Notes under the pieces: generated by a model
What the model saw: the letters and a program-made list of their open reading frames with translations, nothing else
Database searches by the model: none
Told to the model about the DNA's origin: nothing
Part shown: in pieces, positions 1 to 6,801 of the stretch
How positions within the stretch are numbered: the first letter of the stretch is position 1
Layout of the letters: every line of letters begins with the position of its first letter
From: Candidatus Scybalocola fimicaballi
Lineage (GTDB): Bacteria; Bacteroidota; Bacteroidia; Bacteroidales; Paludibacteraceae
Length of the DNA: 6,801 nt
Assembly (NCBI GenBank): GCA_002317115.1
Contig: DCIP01000205.1
Location: 10,008-16,808, forward strand
Direction: 5' to 3'
Position numbers and translations under genes: made by a program

Positions 1-1265
<1,265 letters not shown>

Positions 1266-1307
1266 TTAACAAAAAAATAACGGGTTGTAAGAATATATTT
1301 CTTGTTT

Positions 1308-1322
1308 TTTACAGACTGTAAA
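1308..1322. promoter_or_regulatory. Odd-centred palindrome upstream of atpD
   Basis: TTTACAGACTGTAAA is a perfect dyad of 7-bp arms around a central A, about 70-85 bases upstream of the atpD -7 box. The shape and position suit a regulator-binding site, but no regulator can be named and a chance palindrome in AT-rich DNA is possible. Confidence 0.25.
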
Positions 1323-1448
1323 TGTTGTTTAGCATATTCTTTCGATTTGTTAGTGCATCTTGTCTTCTTCCTTTCTGTTTTCTTTGCGATGATTTTGTTG
1401 TGTACTTTTCGTGGAATATATAGTCTACAAAGGACAATTAAGAATAGA

Positions 1449-1636
1449 GAGGGTGTGTCAAAACTCAAATTTCTGAATTTTGAACTATTAAAATGTTTAG
1501 TAGATTTTTGAAAATACAAAAATATTGCCGTCCAGAGACTTATTTTGTATGTAATTACTCTGAAATGGCTTTGTTATACTAAAAAACTGACAAAATGTAA
1601 GTTGAAAAAGTCAAGTTTTACATTTGATACACCCTC
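1449..1636. mobile_element. Short element with IS-like terminal inverted repeats
   Basis: The left end GAGGGTGTGTCAAA (1449-1462) and the reverse complement of the right end, GAGGGTGTATCAAA (1623-1636), agree at 13 of 14 positions. The inner 30-40 bases of each end also look loosely alike, with shared TTTxxAACT and AAAATG/CATTTTG blocks. Ends of the GAGGGTGTxTCAAA kind are familiar from Bacteroidetes insertion sequences. The 188-bp span has no transposase, so it resembles a MITE or a heavily deleted IS. I see no clear target-site duplication: the flanks AGAATAGA and CAAAATCT do not match. The right part also contains a hairpin (1593-1625) that might end transcription of the LRR gene. An alternative is a chance or regulatory inverted repeat. 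Confidence 0.45.
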
Positions 1637-1716
1637 CAAAATCTTTCGTCCTGTTATTCTGTCGATATTTATAATTATTCAACTGAAATGTATTTTGGAA
1701 AATTGTAACCGATATG

Positions 1717-3789
1717 TCATTTCTTTTCAATGGCTTTTACTGTTAATCTACCATCTATTTTGTATCTTTCTTTATTTACGACTGCTTCATACATTTCTAT
1801 ACTTCCTTCTGGAACATATATTATTGTATGTTTTCTTGCAAACTTTAACACCTGACTTAACTCTTGCATGGGTTTTTCTGCTTCAAATGTTAGCGTTTTT
1901 AAGGAATCGCGACAACTACCAAGTAAACAATGTTTGACTTTTGATGGTATTATAATGTCTTCAATCTTATAGTCTCCATTACTAAAGTTTATAGATTCAG
2001 TAGTTTCTGGTAGTTTACATAATCCTCTCTTGTTTTCTGGATACTTCAACATTTTTTCTTTTGCTTTATCATACAGTACTCCATCTTCTGAACTATAATA
2101 TTTATTATCTTTTGAAACTTCGATGGACTCTAATTTACTACAGTGGTAGAATGCGTTTTCTTCTATTCTTAAAACACTTGCAGGTATAGAAATGGATTTT
2201 ACGTCACACCTGTCAAATGCGTATTTTGCTATTGAATATACACTGTCTGGAATGGCGTATTTTCCAGTTTTTCTTGCCGGAAATAGAATAAGCTGTGTTT
2301 TTAGTTTGTCAAACAATACACCATCATCTGAACTGTAGTTTTCATTTTCGTCGGATACTATAAAACTTTCTGCATTTTCAAAAAAGGCTGATATGTTCTT
2401 TACACTCGCAGGAATTCTGCAGACTCTTTTCGCAGTAGGACAAATTAACAATTCAGATTTTGATTTGTCAAAAAGCATTCCATCTTCTGAACTATATTTA
2501 GAGTTTTCTTCAGAAACTATGTATTCTTCTAGTTTGTCACAGTTTGTGAATGCTGTCATATCTATGTCACTGACATTTTTACCTATATATAGTTCTTTAA
2601 GGTTGTAGCATTGTGAGAATACTTCATCTCCAATACTTTCAAGACTATTGGGCAAAATGATTGAAACGACTTTGTCACAATTCAAGAATGCCATATGATC
2701 TATGTATTTGAGCCCTTCGTTAAATGTGATGGATGACAAACTTTCACAAAAACTAAAGGCATCGCGACTTATTCCGTCAACATTTGAAGTTATGGTTATG
2801 GATTCTATTTTACTTTCTTCAAAAGCTCCGTCGCCTATTCTTGTTACAGTTGCAGGTGTAGTGTATGAACCTGATTTGCCATCAGGATATTTTATTATAA
2901 GTGATTTGTTTTTATCGAATAGTACACCATCTTCTGAACTGAAGTTTTTATTTTCTTTATCTACGATGAATGCTTTTAATTGGGAATTCCCAGCAAAAGT
3001 AAATGATTCAATCGATCTGACACTTGCTGGGATATAGAGAGTGTCAAAATTTAATGCATGGTCAAATGCTCTGTGTTCTATAATACTAACACCGTTAGAG
3101 ATATGGATGGATTTAATACCATTACTTTTATAAAAAGCAAAACGGCCAATCTCTTTTACATTTCCTGGAATATCAACCGATGTAAGGCTGCATTCCGAAA
3201 ATGCATATTCATTTATTCGTTCAACTCCGGCAGGAATGGAATATGCGCCACTTTTGCCTCTAGGGTATTGACAAAGCATTGTTTTGTCTTTGTTGAATAA
3301 TACTCCATCTATTACACTATAAACAGGATGGTCTTCAGAAACAATTATCCTTTTCAAATTTGGAAAATGTTTTAGATCTGAACAATCCAAAAGATTTTTA
3401 GATAATGTAATTTCTTCAAGCCTGTCTTTACATCCGTAATTGCCATGATTTGGAAAATTACGCAAACTGTCGGGCATAGTTAGCGATACCAAATTAGGAC
3501 AATCTTTAAATGCTTCTATTTCAATAGATGTTACCACATATTCCTTTCCTTCGTACTTTACATTTGAGGGTAGTATGATCTTTGTTGCGGTTTTATCCGA
3601 ATATGTGATGACTTCAGCAGTTTGCTTACGATGGTCAAATTTATATATAACATCGTTTATTTCATTATCTTTTTTTAATTTGGATTGAGACTGTGTCTCT
3701 CCTTTAGCTACGTTTTCGTCACATTGAGTCAGAAAACCTAACATCACAAATATGGATATTATTGATATTATTGAAAGATTTTTTTTCAT
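1717..3789 (-). CDS. BspA-like leucine-rich-repeat (LRR_5) surface lipoprotein
   Basis: This 690-residue protein starts at ATG 3787-3789 and ends with TGA at 1717-1719. Residues 1-22 form a lipoprotein signal (MKK, hydrophobic Ile/Ser/Phe core, then FLTQC), with Cys23 as the likely lipidation site; Gln at -1 is unusual for a lipobox. Cys23 is followed by Asp-Glu, and acidic residues there can mark Bacteroidetes lipoproteins for the cell surface. From about residue 60 to 680 it is built of LRR_5 repeats of the BspA / Treponema pallidum type (xxIxxxAFxxCxxLxSIxIPxSV), interrupted by five SSEDGVLFDK modules. The tail IIYVPEGSIEMYEA is a common cap of this family; no T9SS domain is present. BspA-like proteins often mediate adhesion, but the ligand here is unknown. 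The gene has its own -7 box, so it is probably monocistronic. It is visibly more AT-rich than atpD and the two genes upstream. Confidence 0.9.
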   Translation of the reverse strand: MKKNLSIISIISIFVMLGFLTQCDENVAKGETQSQSKLKKDNEINDVIYKFDHRKQTAEVITYSDKTATKIILPSNVKYEGKEYVVTSIEIEAFKDCPNLVSLTMPDSLRNFPNHGNYGCKDRLEEITLSKNLLDCSDLKHFPNLKRIIVSEDHPVYSVIDGVLFNKDKTMLCQYPRGKSGAYSIPAGVERINEYAFSECSLTSVDIPGNVKEIGRFAFYKSNGIKSIHISNGVSIIEHRAFDHALNFDTLYIPASVRSIESFTFAGNSQLKAFIVDKENKNFSSEDGVLFDKNKSLIIKYPDGKSGSYTTPATVTRIGDGAFEESKIESITITSNVDGISRDAFSFCESLSSITFNEGLKYIDHMAFLNCDKVVSIILPNSLESIGDEVFSQCYNLKELYIGKNVSDIDMTAFTNCDKLEEYIVSEENSKYSSEDGMLFDKSKSELLICPTAKRVCRIPASVKNISAFFENAESFIVSDENENYSSDDGVLFDKLKTQLILFPARKTGKYAIPDSVYSIAKYAFDRCDVKSISIPASVLRIEENAFYHCSKLESIEVSKDNKYYSSEDGVLYDKAKEKMLKYPENKRGLCKLPETTESINFSNGDYKIEDIIIPSKVKHCLLGSCRDSLKTLTFEAEKPMQELSQVLKFARKHTIIYVPEGSIEMYEAVVNKERYKIDGRLTVKAIEKK
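2080..3320 (-). repeat. Five dispersed SSEDGVLFDK repeat modules in the LRR gene
   Basis: The plus-strand block CCATCTTCTGAACT and close variants recurs at about 2081, 2321, 2480, 2927 and 3305. It encodes the conserved core of the modules, with the Asp of DGVLF/DGMLF/DGVLY at residues 569, 489, 436, 287 and 161. Each module starts with VSxDNxxYSSEDG, continues through DKxKxxLxxYPxxKxGxY and leads into the next LRR (IPxSVxxI). Spacings are uneven (126, 149, 53 and 80 residues), so different numbers of LRR units separate the modules. The most N-terminal copy is the most diverged (SVIDG). Confidence 0.8.
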
Positions 3790-3818
3790 TTCTTATTTTG
3801 TGATTGTTCTAAACGTGA

Positions 3819-3826
3819 CAAAGATA
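3819..3826 (-). promoter_or_regulatory. Promoter of the LRR lipoprotein gene, -7 box
   Basis: The minus strand reads TATCTTTG, matching the Bacteroidetes -7 consensus TAnnTTTG. No good TTTG lies at the expected -33 distance. The start of transcription would fall near 3812-3814, giving a leader of about 24 A-rich bases without a Shine-Dalgarno sequence. The terminator at 3887-3919 separates this promoter from the gene upstream. Confidence 0.55.
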
Positions 3827-3886
3827 TAGTTTTTTCAAACATCCTCTGAATTTGATATTAAAATATTAAAAGAAGATGTATGAATC

Positions 3887-3919
3887 AAAAAAGTAGACGC
3901 AATTTCTCGCGTCTACTTT
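3887..3919 (-). terminator. Intrinsic terminator after the propeller-like gene
   Basis: The minus strand carries AAAGTAGACGC and GCGTCTACTTT, a perfect 11-bp stem (3909-3919 with 3890-3900) around an 8-base loop, followed by a run of six T (3892-3887). It lies 18 bases after the stop codon at 3938-3940. The stem is also symmetrical enough to act on the plus strand (TTTATTTATT follows), but no plus-strand gene needs it. Confidence 0.88.
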
Positions 3920-3937
3920 ATTTATTGACAATGGGAA

Positions 3938-4738
3938 TTAGTATTTGATAGCTCTCAATTTTCCTCCGTCCACTGCGTATACAGTGTTTGACGCGAAGTC
4001 AATCTCATACACTACGTTCTTGTCGTCGCTCAAACGGAATGTCTTTACCTCTTTTCCTGTATTCTGGTCTACTACCGCCAACTGTACAAACTCTTCTCCG
4101 TTGGCTTTCTCTGATGTCAAGAAAATTGACAGATTGTCGCTTGATCTTGCGGCTTTCTTTGCCTTCTCGTTTGCTTTTAGCTTGTGACGTAGGTTTTTCT
4201 GTGCTTCCCAAGCGCGTCCTGCCTTATCTGCCTCTTCTGCTGAACAGAACACTCCGCCTTCCGCAACTACATTGCCGTTCTCGTCTGTGACTGTGACTTT
4301 GGTACTCTTGATTCCGTTGTAGATAGATGCTGCAAGTAGGGCTGCGTTGGCTCCACGGCCTGTCTTCAACTGTGGATATACTTTCTGTGCAGTCACGTTC
4401 TTGTTCTTGTTGATCATGACATACTCTTTTGCTCCGAAGATGAAGTATCCGTTGTCTGAAACTTTTAGTCCGGAGATTGCTGAAGGATCATCAACTTTTG
4501 TCACAGCATCTGGCAATTTTGCGTCAGCATCCGGATCAATGACTAATACCTTCTTTCCGCTTAGTGCTACGACCTTGTTTGTCGCGTCATCGAACGCGCA
4601 CTTGTCTGTCGCTGAAAGATTTAGCTTGAACTTACGCTTGTTTGTCTCTTTGTCGTATACCACCAAACGGTTGTTTGTCATGATTAGGTATGTGTTCTTG
4701 TATCGCTTCTCTACCTGTGGCGACTTGATGTCGAACAC
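3938..4738 (-). CDS. Propeller-like exported protein, C-terminal part of a frame-broken gene
   Basis: The frame gives 266 residues ending at TAA 3938-3940. It can be read from GTG 4736-4738, but that codon is probably internal: there is no signal peptide here and the sequence continues that of the frame starting at 5120. Beta-propeller-like strands are visible: NRLVVYDKETNKRKFKLNL (24-41), KKVLVIDPDADAKLPD (62-77), and at the end QLAVVDQNTGKEVKTFRL (219-236) with NTVYAVDGGKLRAIKY (251-266). The D-x-x-T-G-K pattern is like that of PQQ/BamB-type propeller blades. An Ala/Lys-rich, probably helical segment interrupts the blades (about 167-200, EEADKAGRAWEAQKN then KANEKAKKAARSS). I do not recognise the exact family and assign no ligand. 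If the extra G near 4739 is an error, this is residues 128-393 of a single protein. A strong terminator follows. Confidence 0.75.
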   Translation of the reverse strand: MFDIKSPQVEKRYKNTYLIMTNNRLVVYDKETNKRKFKLNLSATDKCAFDDATNKVVALSGKKVLVIDPDADAKLPDAVTKVDDPSAISGLKVSDNGYFIFGAKEYVMINKNKNVTAQKVYPQLKTGRGANAALLAASIYNGIKSTKVTVTDENGNVVAEGGVFCSAEEADKAGRAWEAQKNLRHKLKANEKAKKAARSSDNLSIFLTSEKANGEEFVQLAVVDQNTGKEVKTFRLSDDKNVVYEIDFASNTVYAVDGGKLRAIKY

Positions 4739-5120
4739 CGTCGATGATTGTCTCTCCTGTAACGACGTCGATCACCTTGTCTCCAACGAATACGAAGTGT
4801 GTCCAGTCAACCTCCTGATAAACCTCTTTTTCGAACTTGTTCATCATCTTAGCCTCGCTGCTGTTTCCTGTCAGAGCCGCAACTTTAGCTGCCTTTTTCA
4901 AATTCTCATTTCCTTTCGCTTTCTGGATAGTCCATGCTGTTGCGCTCTTTTCCGCATCGATTCCAACGAAATTGTCACTCATCTCAACGATTGGAGTCTG
5001 TGTGAAACCGTTGAAGAAAATTCTTTCCGCTTTGCCATTTACTGGTGCTTCCCAAGCTACTGTTTGTGCATGTGCAAGAGTTGCCAAAGCCAACACTGTG
5101 GCTGTAAAAATACCTCTCAT
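4632..5120 (-). CDS. Propeller-like exported protein, N-terminal part of a frame-broken gene
   Basis: The frame starts at ATG 5118-5120 and runs 162 codons, but only residues 1-127 look native; the last 35 are read in the wrong frame after the extra G at about 4739 and overlap the downstream half. Residues 1-18 are a signal peptide (MRGIF, hydrophobic Ala/Leu core, AHA) with predicted cleavage before Gln19, so the protein is exported to the periplasm or outer membrane. Residues 40-66 (QTPIVEMSDNFVGIDAEKSATAW) look like a first propeller blade, followed by a Lys/Ala-rich helical stretch (67-103) and a second strand pair (FVFVGDKVIDVVTGETI). The Trp-x-x-Gln-Lys helical insert resembles the insert in the other half (WEAQKN), hinting at an internal repeat. 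The upstream gene ends in its own hairpin, so this gene probably has its own promoter, although no clear TAnnTTTG is visible. Confidence 0.75.
   Translation of the reverse strand: MRGIFTATVLALATLAHAQTVAWEAPVNGKAERIFFNGFTQTPIVEMSDNFVGIDAEKSATAWTIQKAKGNENLKKAAKVAALTGNSSEAKMMNKFEKEVYQEVDWTHFVFVGDKVIDVVTGETIIDGVRHQVATGREAIQEHIPNHDKQPFGGIRQRDKQA
4738..4740 (-). other. Single-base frame disruption joining two halves of one gene
   Basis: On the minus strand the sequence reads ATC ATC GAC GGTGTTCGACATC. The upstream frame gives IID (to residue 127) and then runs into VRHQVATGREAIQEH, which does not resemble the propeller pattern. Dropping one G of the GG pair (4739-4738) gives ATC ATC GAC GTG TTC GAC ATC, that is IIDVFDIK, and joins the two frames into one 393-residue protein with a blade across the join (VIDVVTGETIIDVFDI). 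This could be a sequencing error, a true frameshift mutation, or, least likely, programmed frameshifting. Confidence 0.8.
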
Positions 5121-5249
5121 TTTCTTTTTCTTTGTTATCTTTCGTATAGATAGAAATACAATTATTATATGTTCGATATTTTGACTTTTTTAACAACGGA
5201 TTTAAAATTTTTTAACGATGTGGATAAGCTTGGAAAACTCTTAACAGAG

Positions 5250-5298
5250 AAAACACAAACAGCAGAAAACTGCATATGTTTTCCGCTGTTTGTGTTTT
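5250..5298 (-). terminator. Long hairpin terminator after the T9SS cargo gene
   Basis: A 14-bp perfect stem (5250-5263 with 5285-5298, AAAACACAAACAGC and its complement) continues, after one mismatch, into a further 6 bp (5265-5270 with 5278-5283), around a 7-base loop. It lies 24 bases beyond the stop codon at 5323-5325. On the minus strand the hairpin ends in TTTT then CTCTG, so the T-run is short; the long stem still makes it a likely terminator or mRNA 3'-end stabiliser. The rest of the gap (5121-5249) is AT-rich and shows no gene. Confidence 0.75.
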
Positions 5299-5322
5299 TG
5301 GCGTTTTCTGTTTACTCTTTGA

Positions 5323-6801
5323 TTATCTCCTTATTATCCTCTCCGCTTTCCCATTAGCCACCACGACATACACTCCGTTTGGCAGATTGCTCATGTCAAA
5401 TTCTACTGTTCCGTTTACGGCTTTCCTTTGGGCGATTGTTTTTCCATCTGATGCGTGTAGTGTGGCAATTCCGTCTTCTTTATTCAACACCACTTTGACA
5501 ATGCTGCTTGTGATAGTAGGGTATATAATAGTTTTCTCGTCTTTTACGGTTGCCACCGAGGTCGGATTCTCGATGATTCCTGTCTCCACCGTCTTAAGAT
5601 CCATTATTTCAAGCAGGTCGATTTGCGACGCTTCTTCTGTCAAACTTAGTTCAACTGCTTGTGCTGTGATGCCTTCTTGTTTCACTACCATTCTTCCTGA
5701 CAATCCGTCGTATGAAGCGATGTCAAAAGTATAGGTGATAGTTGATCCGTCGCGCGCAATATCCACGTCGACTTTGGCTTGCTTCAACATCTTGATGAAT
5801 GCAGACCAGTTTTCTCCCCATGATGTCTGGAAACTGAATGTGCCTTCAGAATCAAGTTGGTAGGCGTCGGATCTGATGAATCCTGTCTTGCCATTGATTG
5901 TGTTCTTGATGATGAAGTTGTTCCAGTTGTTTGTCTCGTTAGACGAATGGAAGTTGTTGAATGTGTAACGTGTGTGGAAATCACCATTGAATGTTTTGGA
6001 TGCTCCGCTCTTTGTGTTGAACGCATCTTTATATACACCGTAGTTTGTGACTGTTCCGATGATTTCTCTATCCTTCAAACTTGCCACTGTCATCTTCTTG
6101 ACATCCAAATATGTGCTTTCTCCGCCAAGATAAACTTTCAATGCTGTCTTTGGTGAACTCTTTGACAATACTCCGTAGATGTCTTTGCCATCCACTGCAG
6201 CCGACACGTGGATTGATGCTCCCTGTCGGATTATCTTGACGTCGATATCTTTATCATCAAACTCTTTCCATGTCTTAGGATTTGAGTATGTCACAGTCGA
6301 GCCAGAGAATGTCTCTATGCTGTATCCGTCTGCTCTCAATGCCCAGAAGTTATCAGCGTTTTCCTCGAATCTCAACGACCAGTTGTCCCAGTTGTTCTCG
6401 GCTTTATTATAATTATGGAATGAGAATGTGATCTCGAAATCTCCTGCAGGTGCTTCTGCTTTCAGGAATTTGTCTGTCTCATTCCAAGCCAATGTCTGCT
6501 TTTTGTCGCCGACGCGAAAGAATGGCTCAAACACAGTCTCTGTTCCTTCTTTTGTCTGTGGTTTACGGAATGCCCACAAACAAAGTTCGTTTGCTGGATT
6601 CATGGCAGTCATGCAAAGTGTCTTGCGTCCGTCATCTTCCATTCTCTGGTCGATAAGTGTTCCGTTGAATGTGCCGACGGAAGTCTCGAGTTTGATGAAT
6701 TGTTTTCCGTTTGCGTTGTCGTAGCTCCATGTGCCTGTGTAGTCGGCAGAGATAGAGGGGTCGGCATTCAACGCAAACGGAAAACAATTCATCAAACTCG
6801 A
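5323..6801 (-). CDS. Secreted T9SS cargo with two copies of an unrecognised beta-rich domain, 5' end missing
   Basis: The frame is open from the right edge to TAA 5323-5325. Residues are numbered from TTG at 6795 (490 residues). The first nine, MMNCFPFAL, come wholly from an inverted copy of 6686-6718 and are probably not native; no signal peptide is seen, so the true start is likely beyond the window. Two similar domains lie at about 119-240 and 271-400. They share FSFHNYN/YTFNNFH, NNWDNWSLRF/NNWNNFIIKN, WALRADGY/GFIRSDAY and DVKIIRQGASIHV/DVDIARDGSTITY, suggesting a jelly-roll or lectin-like fold, perhaps carbohydrate binding (inference). Residues about 405-490 form a type A T9SS sorting domain: IIYPTITSSIVKVV, DGIATLHASDGKTI, FDMSNLPNGVYVVVANG and the basic end KAERIIRR. 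Such proteins cross the outer membrane by the type IX system and lose this domain. I see no catalytic motif. Confidence 0.85.
   Translation of the reverse strand, partial: SSLMNCFPFALNADPSISADYTGTWSYDNANGKQFIKLETSVGTFNGTLIDQRMEDDGRKTLCMTAMNPANELCLWAFRKPQTKEGTETVFEPFFRVGDKKQTLAWNETDKFLKAEAPAGDFEITFSFHNYNKAENNWDNWSLRFEENADNFWALRADGYSIETFSGSTVTYSNPKTWKEFDDKDIDVKIIRQGASIHVSAAVDGKDIYGVLSKSSPKTALKVYLGGESTYLDVKKMTVASLKDREIIGTVTNYGVYKDAFNTKSGASKTFNGDFHTRYTFNNFHSSNETNNWNNFIIKNTINGKTGFIRSDAYQLDSEGTFSFQTSWGENWSAFIKMLKQAKVDVDIARDGSTITYTFDIASYDGLSGRMVVKQEGITAQAVELSLTEEASQIDLLEIMDLKTVETGIIENPTSVATVKDEKTIIYPTITSSIVKVVLNKEDGIATLHASDGKTIAQRKAVNGTVEFDMSNLPNGVYVVVANGKAERIIRR
6686..6801. repeat. Perfect 33-bp inverted repeat at the right edge
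   Basis: Bases 6769-6801 are the exact reverse complement of 6686-6718, with a 50-base spacer (6719-6768). The inner arm is in-frame coding sequence of the secreted protein (NGKQFIKLETS region). The outer arm reaches the last base of the window and stops just inside the CTCGAG present at 6685-6690. A perfect repeat of coding sequence exactly at the end of a sequence is typical of a fold-back chimera or a cloning or assembly artefact. Confidence 0.9.

Noticed and set aside
1545..1937. 130-residue plus-strand open frame
   Set aside because: It overlaps the 3' end of the LRR gene antisense; the hydrophobic composition comes from T-rich DNA, and no start signal is visible.
2080..3320. CRISPR-like array from the recurring CCATCTTCTGAACT blocks
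   Set aside because: Spacings are irregular (about 160-450 bases), the repeats are in-frame coding sequence, and the encoded protein modules explain them.
4736..4738. GTG as an independent start for the 266-residue frame
   Set aside because: The sequence before it already encodes the same protein in the neighbouring frame, with no signal peptide, promoter or leader of its own.
4347..5153. 268-residue plus-strand open frame
   Set aside because: It lies antisense to both halves of the propeller-like gene, which have a signal peptide and terminator on the other strand; its Cys/Leu/Ser-rich product looks like a shadow.
5161..5249. Replication origin suggested by one DnaA box beside AT-rich DNA
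   Set aside because: Only one box is present, with no cluster and no dnaA, dnaN or other origin-linked gene nearby.
5276..5734. 152-residue plus-strand open frame over the T9SS sorting domain
   Set aside because: The minus frame encodes a recognisable T9SS C-terminal domain here, so the plus frame is antisense noise.

Overview
The window looks like chromosomal DNA from a member of the Bacteroidetes, most likely order Bacteroidales. Three things point there. The F1 beta subunit carries an extra segment between its P-loop and the YGQMNEPPG motif that shorter proteobacterial beta subunits lack. Two genes are preceded by the Bacteroidetes -7 box TAnnTTTG, and no Shine-Dalgarno sequence is evident. 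One protein ends in a type IX secretion (T9SS) C-terminal sorting domain. I cannot name a genus. All recognisable genes are on the minus strand, so transcription runs from high to low coordinates.

Layout, in transcription order. At the right edge (5323-6801) is a secreted T9SS cargo protein with two copies of an unrecognised beta-rich domain; its N-terminus is missing and the last 33 bases of the window are a perfect inverted copy of 6686-6718, probably a fold-back artefact. It ends in a strong hairpin (5250-5298). Next is a gene for an exported, propeller-like protein of about 393 residues (3938-5120), broken into two overlapping reading frames by one extra G at about 4739, and followed by a clear intrinsic terminator (3887-3919). 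Then comes a 690-residue BspA-like leucine-rich-repeat lipoprotein (1717-3789) with its own -7 box. Below it is an AT-rich intergenic stretch (1240-1716) holding a 188-bp element with IS-like inverted termini (1449-1636). Last is atpD (1-1145), with its own promoter and a hairpin leader; its 3' end is outside the window.

The genes do not form one operon: each unit has its own terminator or promoter signal. The three genes upstream of atpD all encode exported proteins (T9SS-secreted, periplasmic or outer-membrane, and lipid-anchored), a cell-envelope cluster placed next to a housekeeping ATP synthase operon. I see no CRISPR array, tRNA, rRNA or phage gene. The most interesting points are the IS-like short element, the hairpin at the predicted 5' end of the atpD mRNA, the uncharacterised tandem domain in the T9SS cargo, and two places (about 4739 and 6769-6801) where the sequence may not match the native gene.
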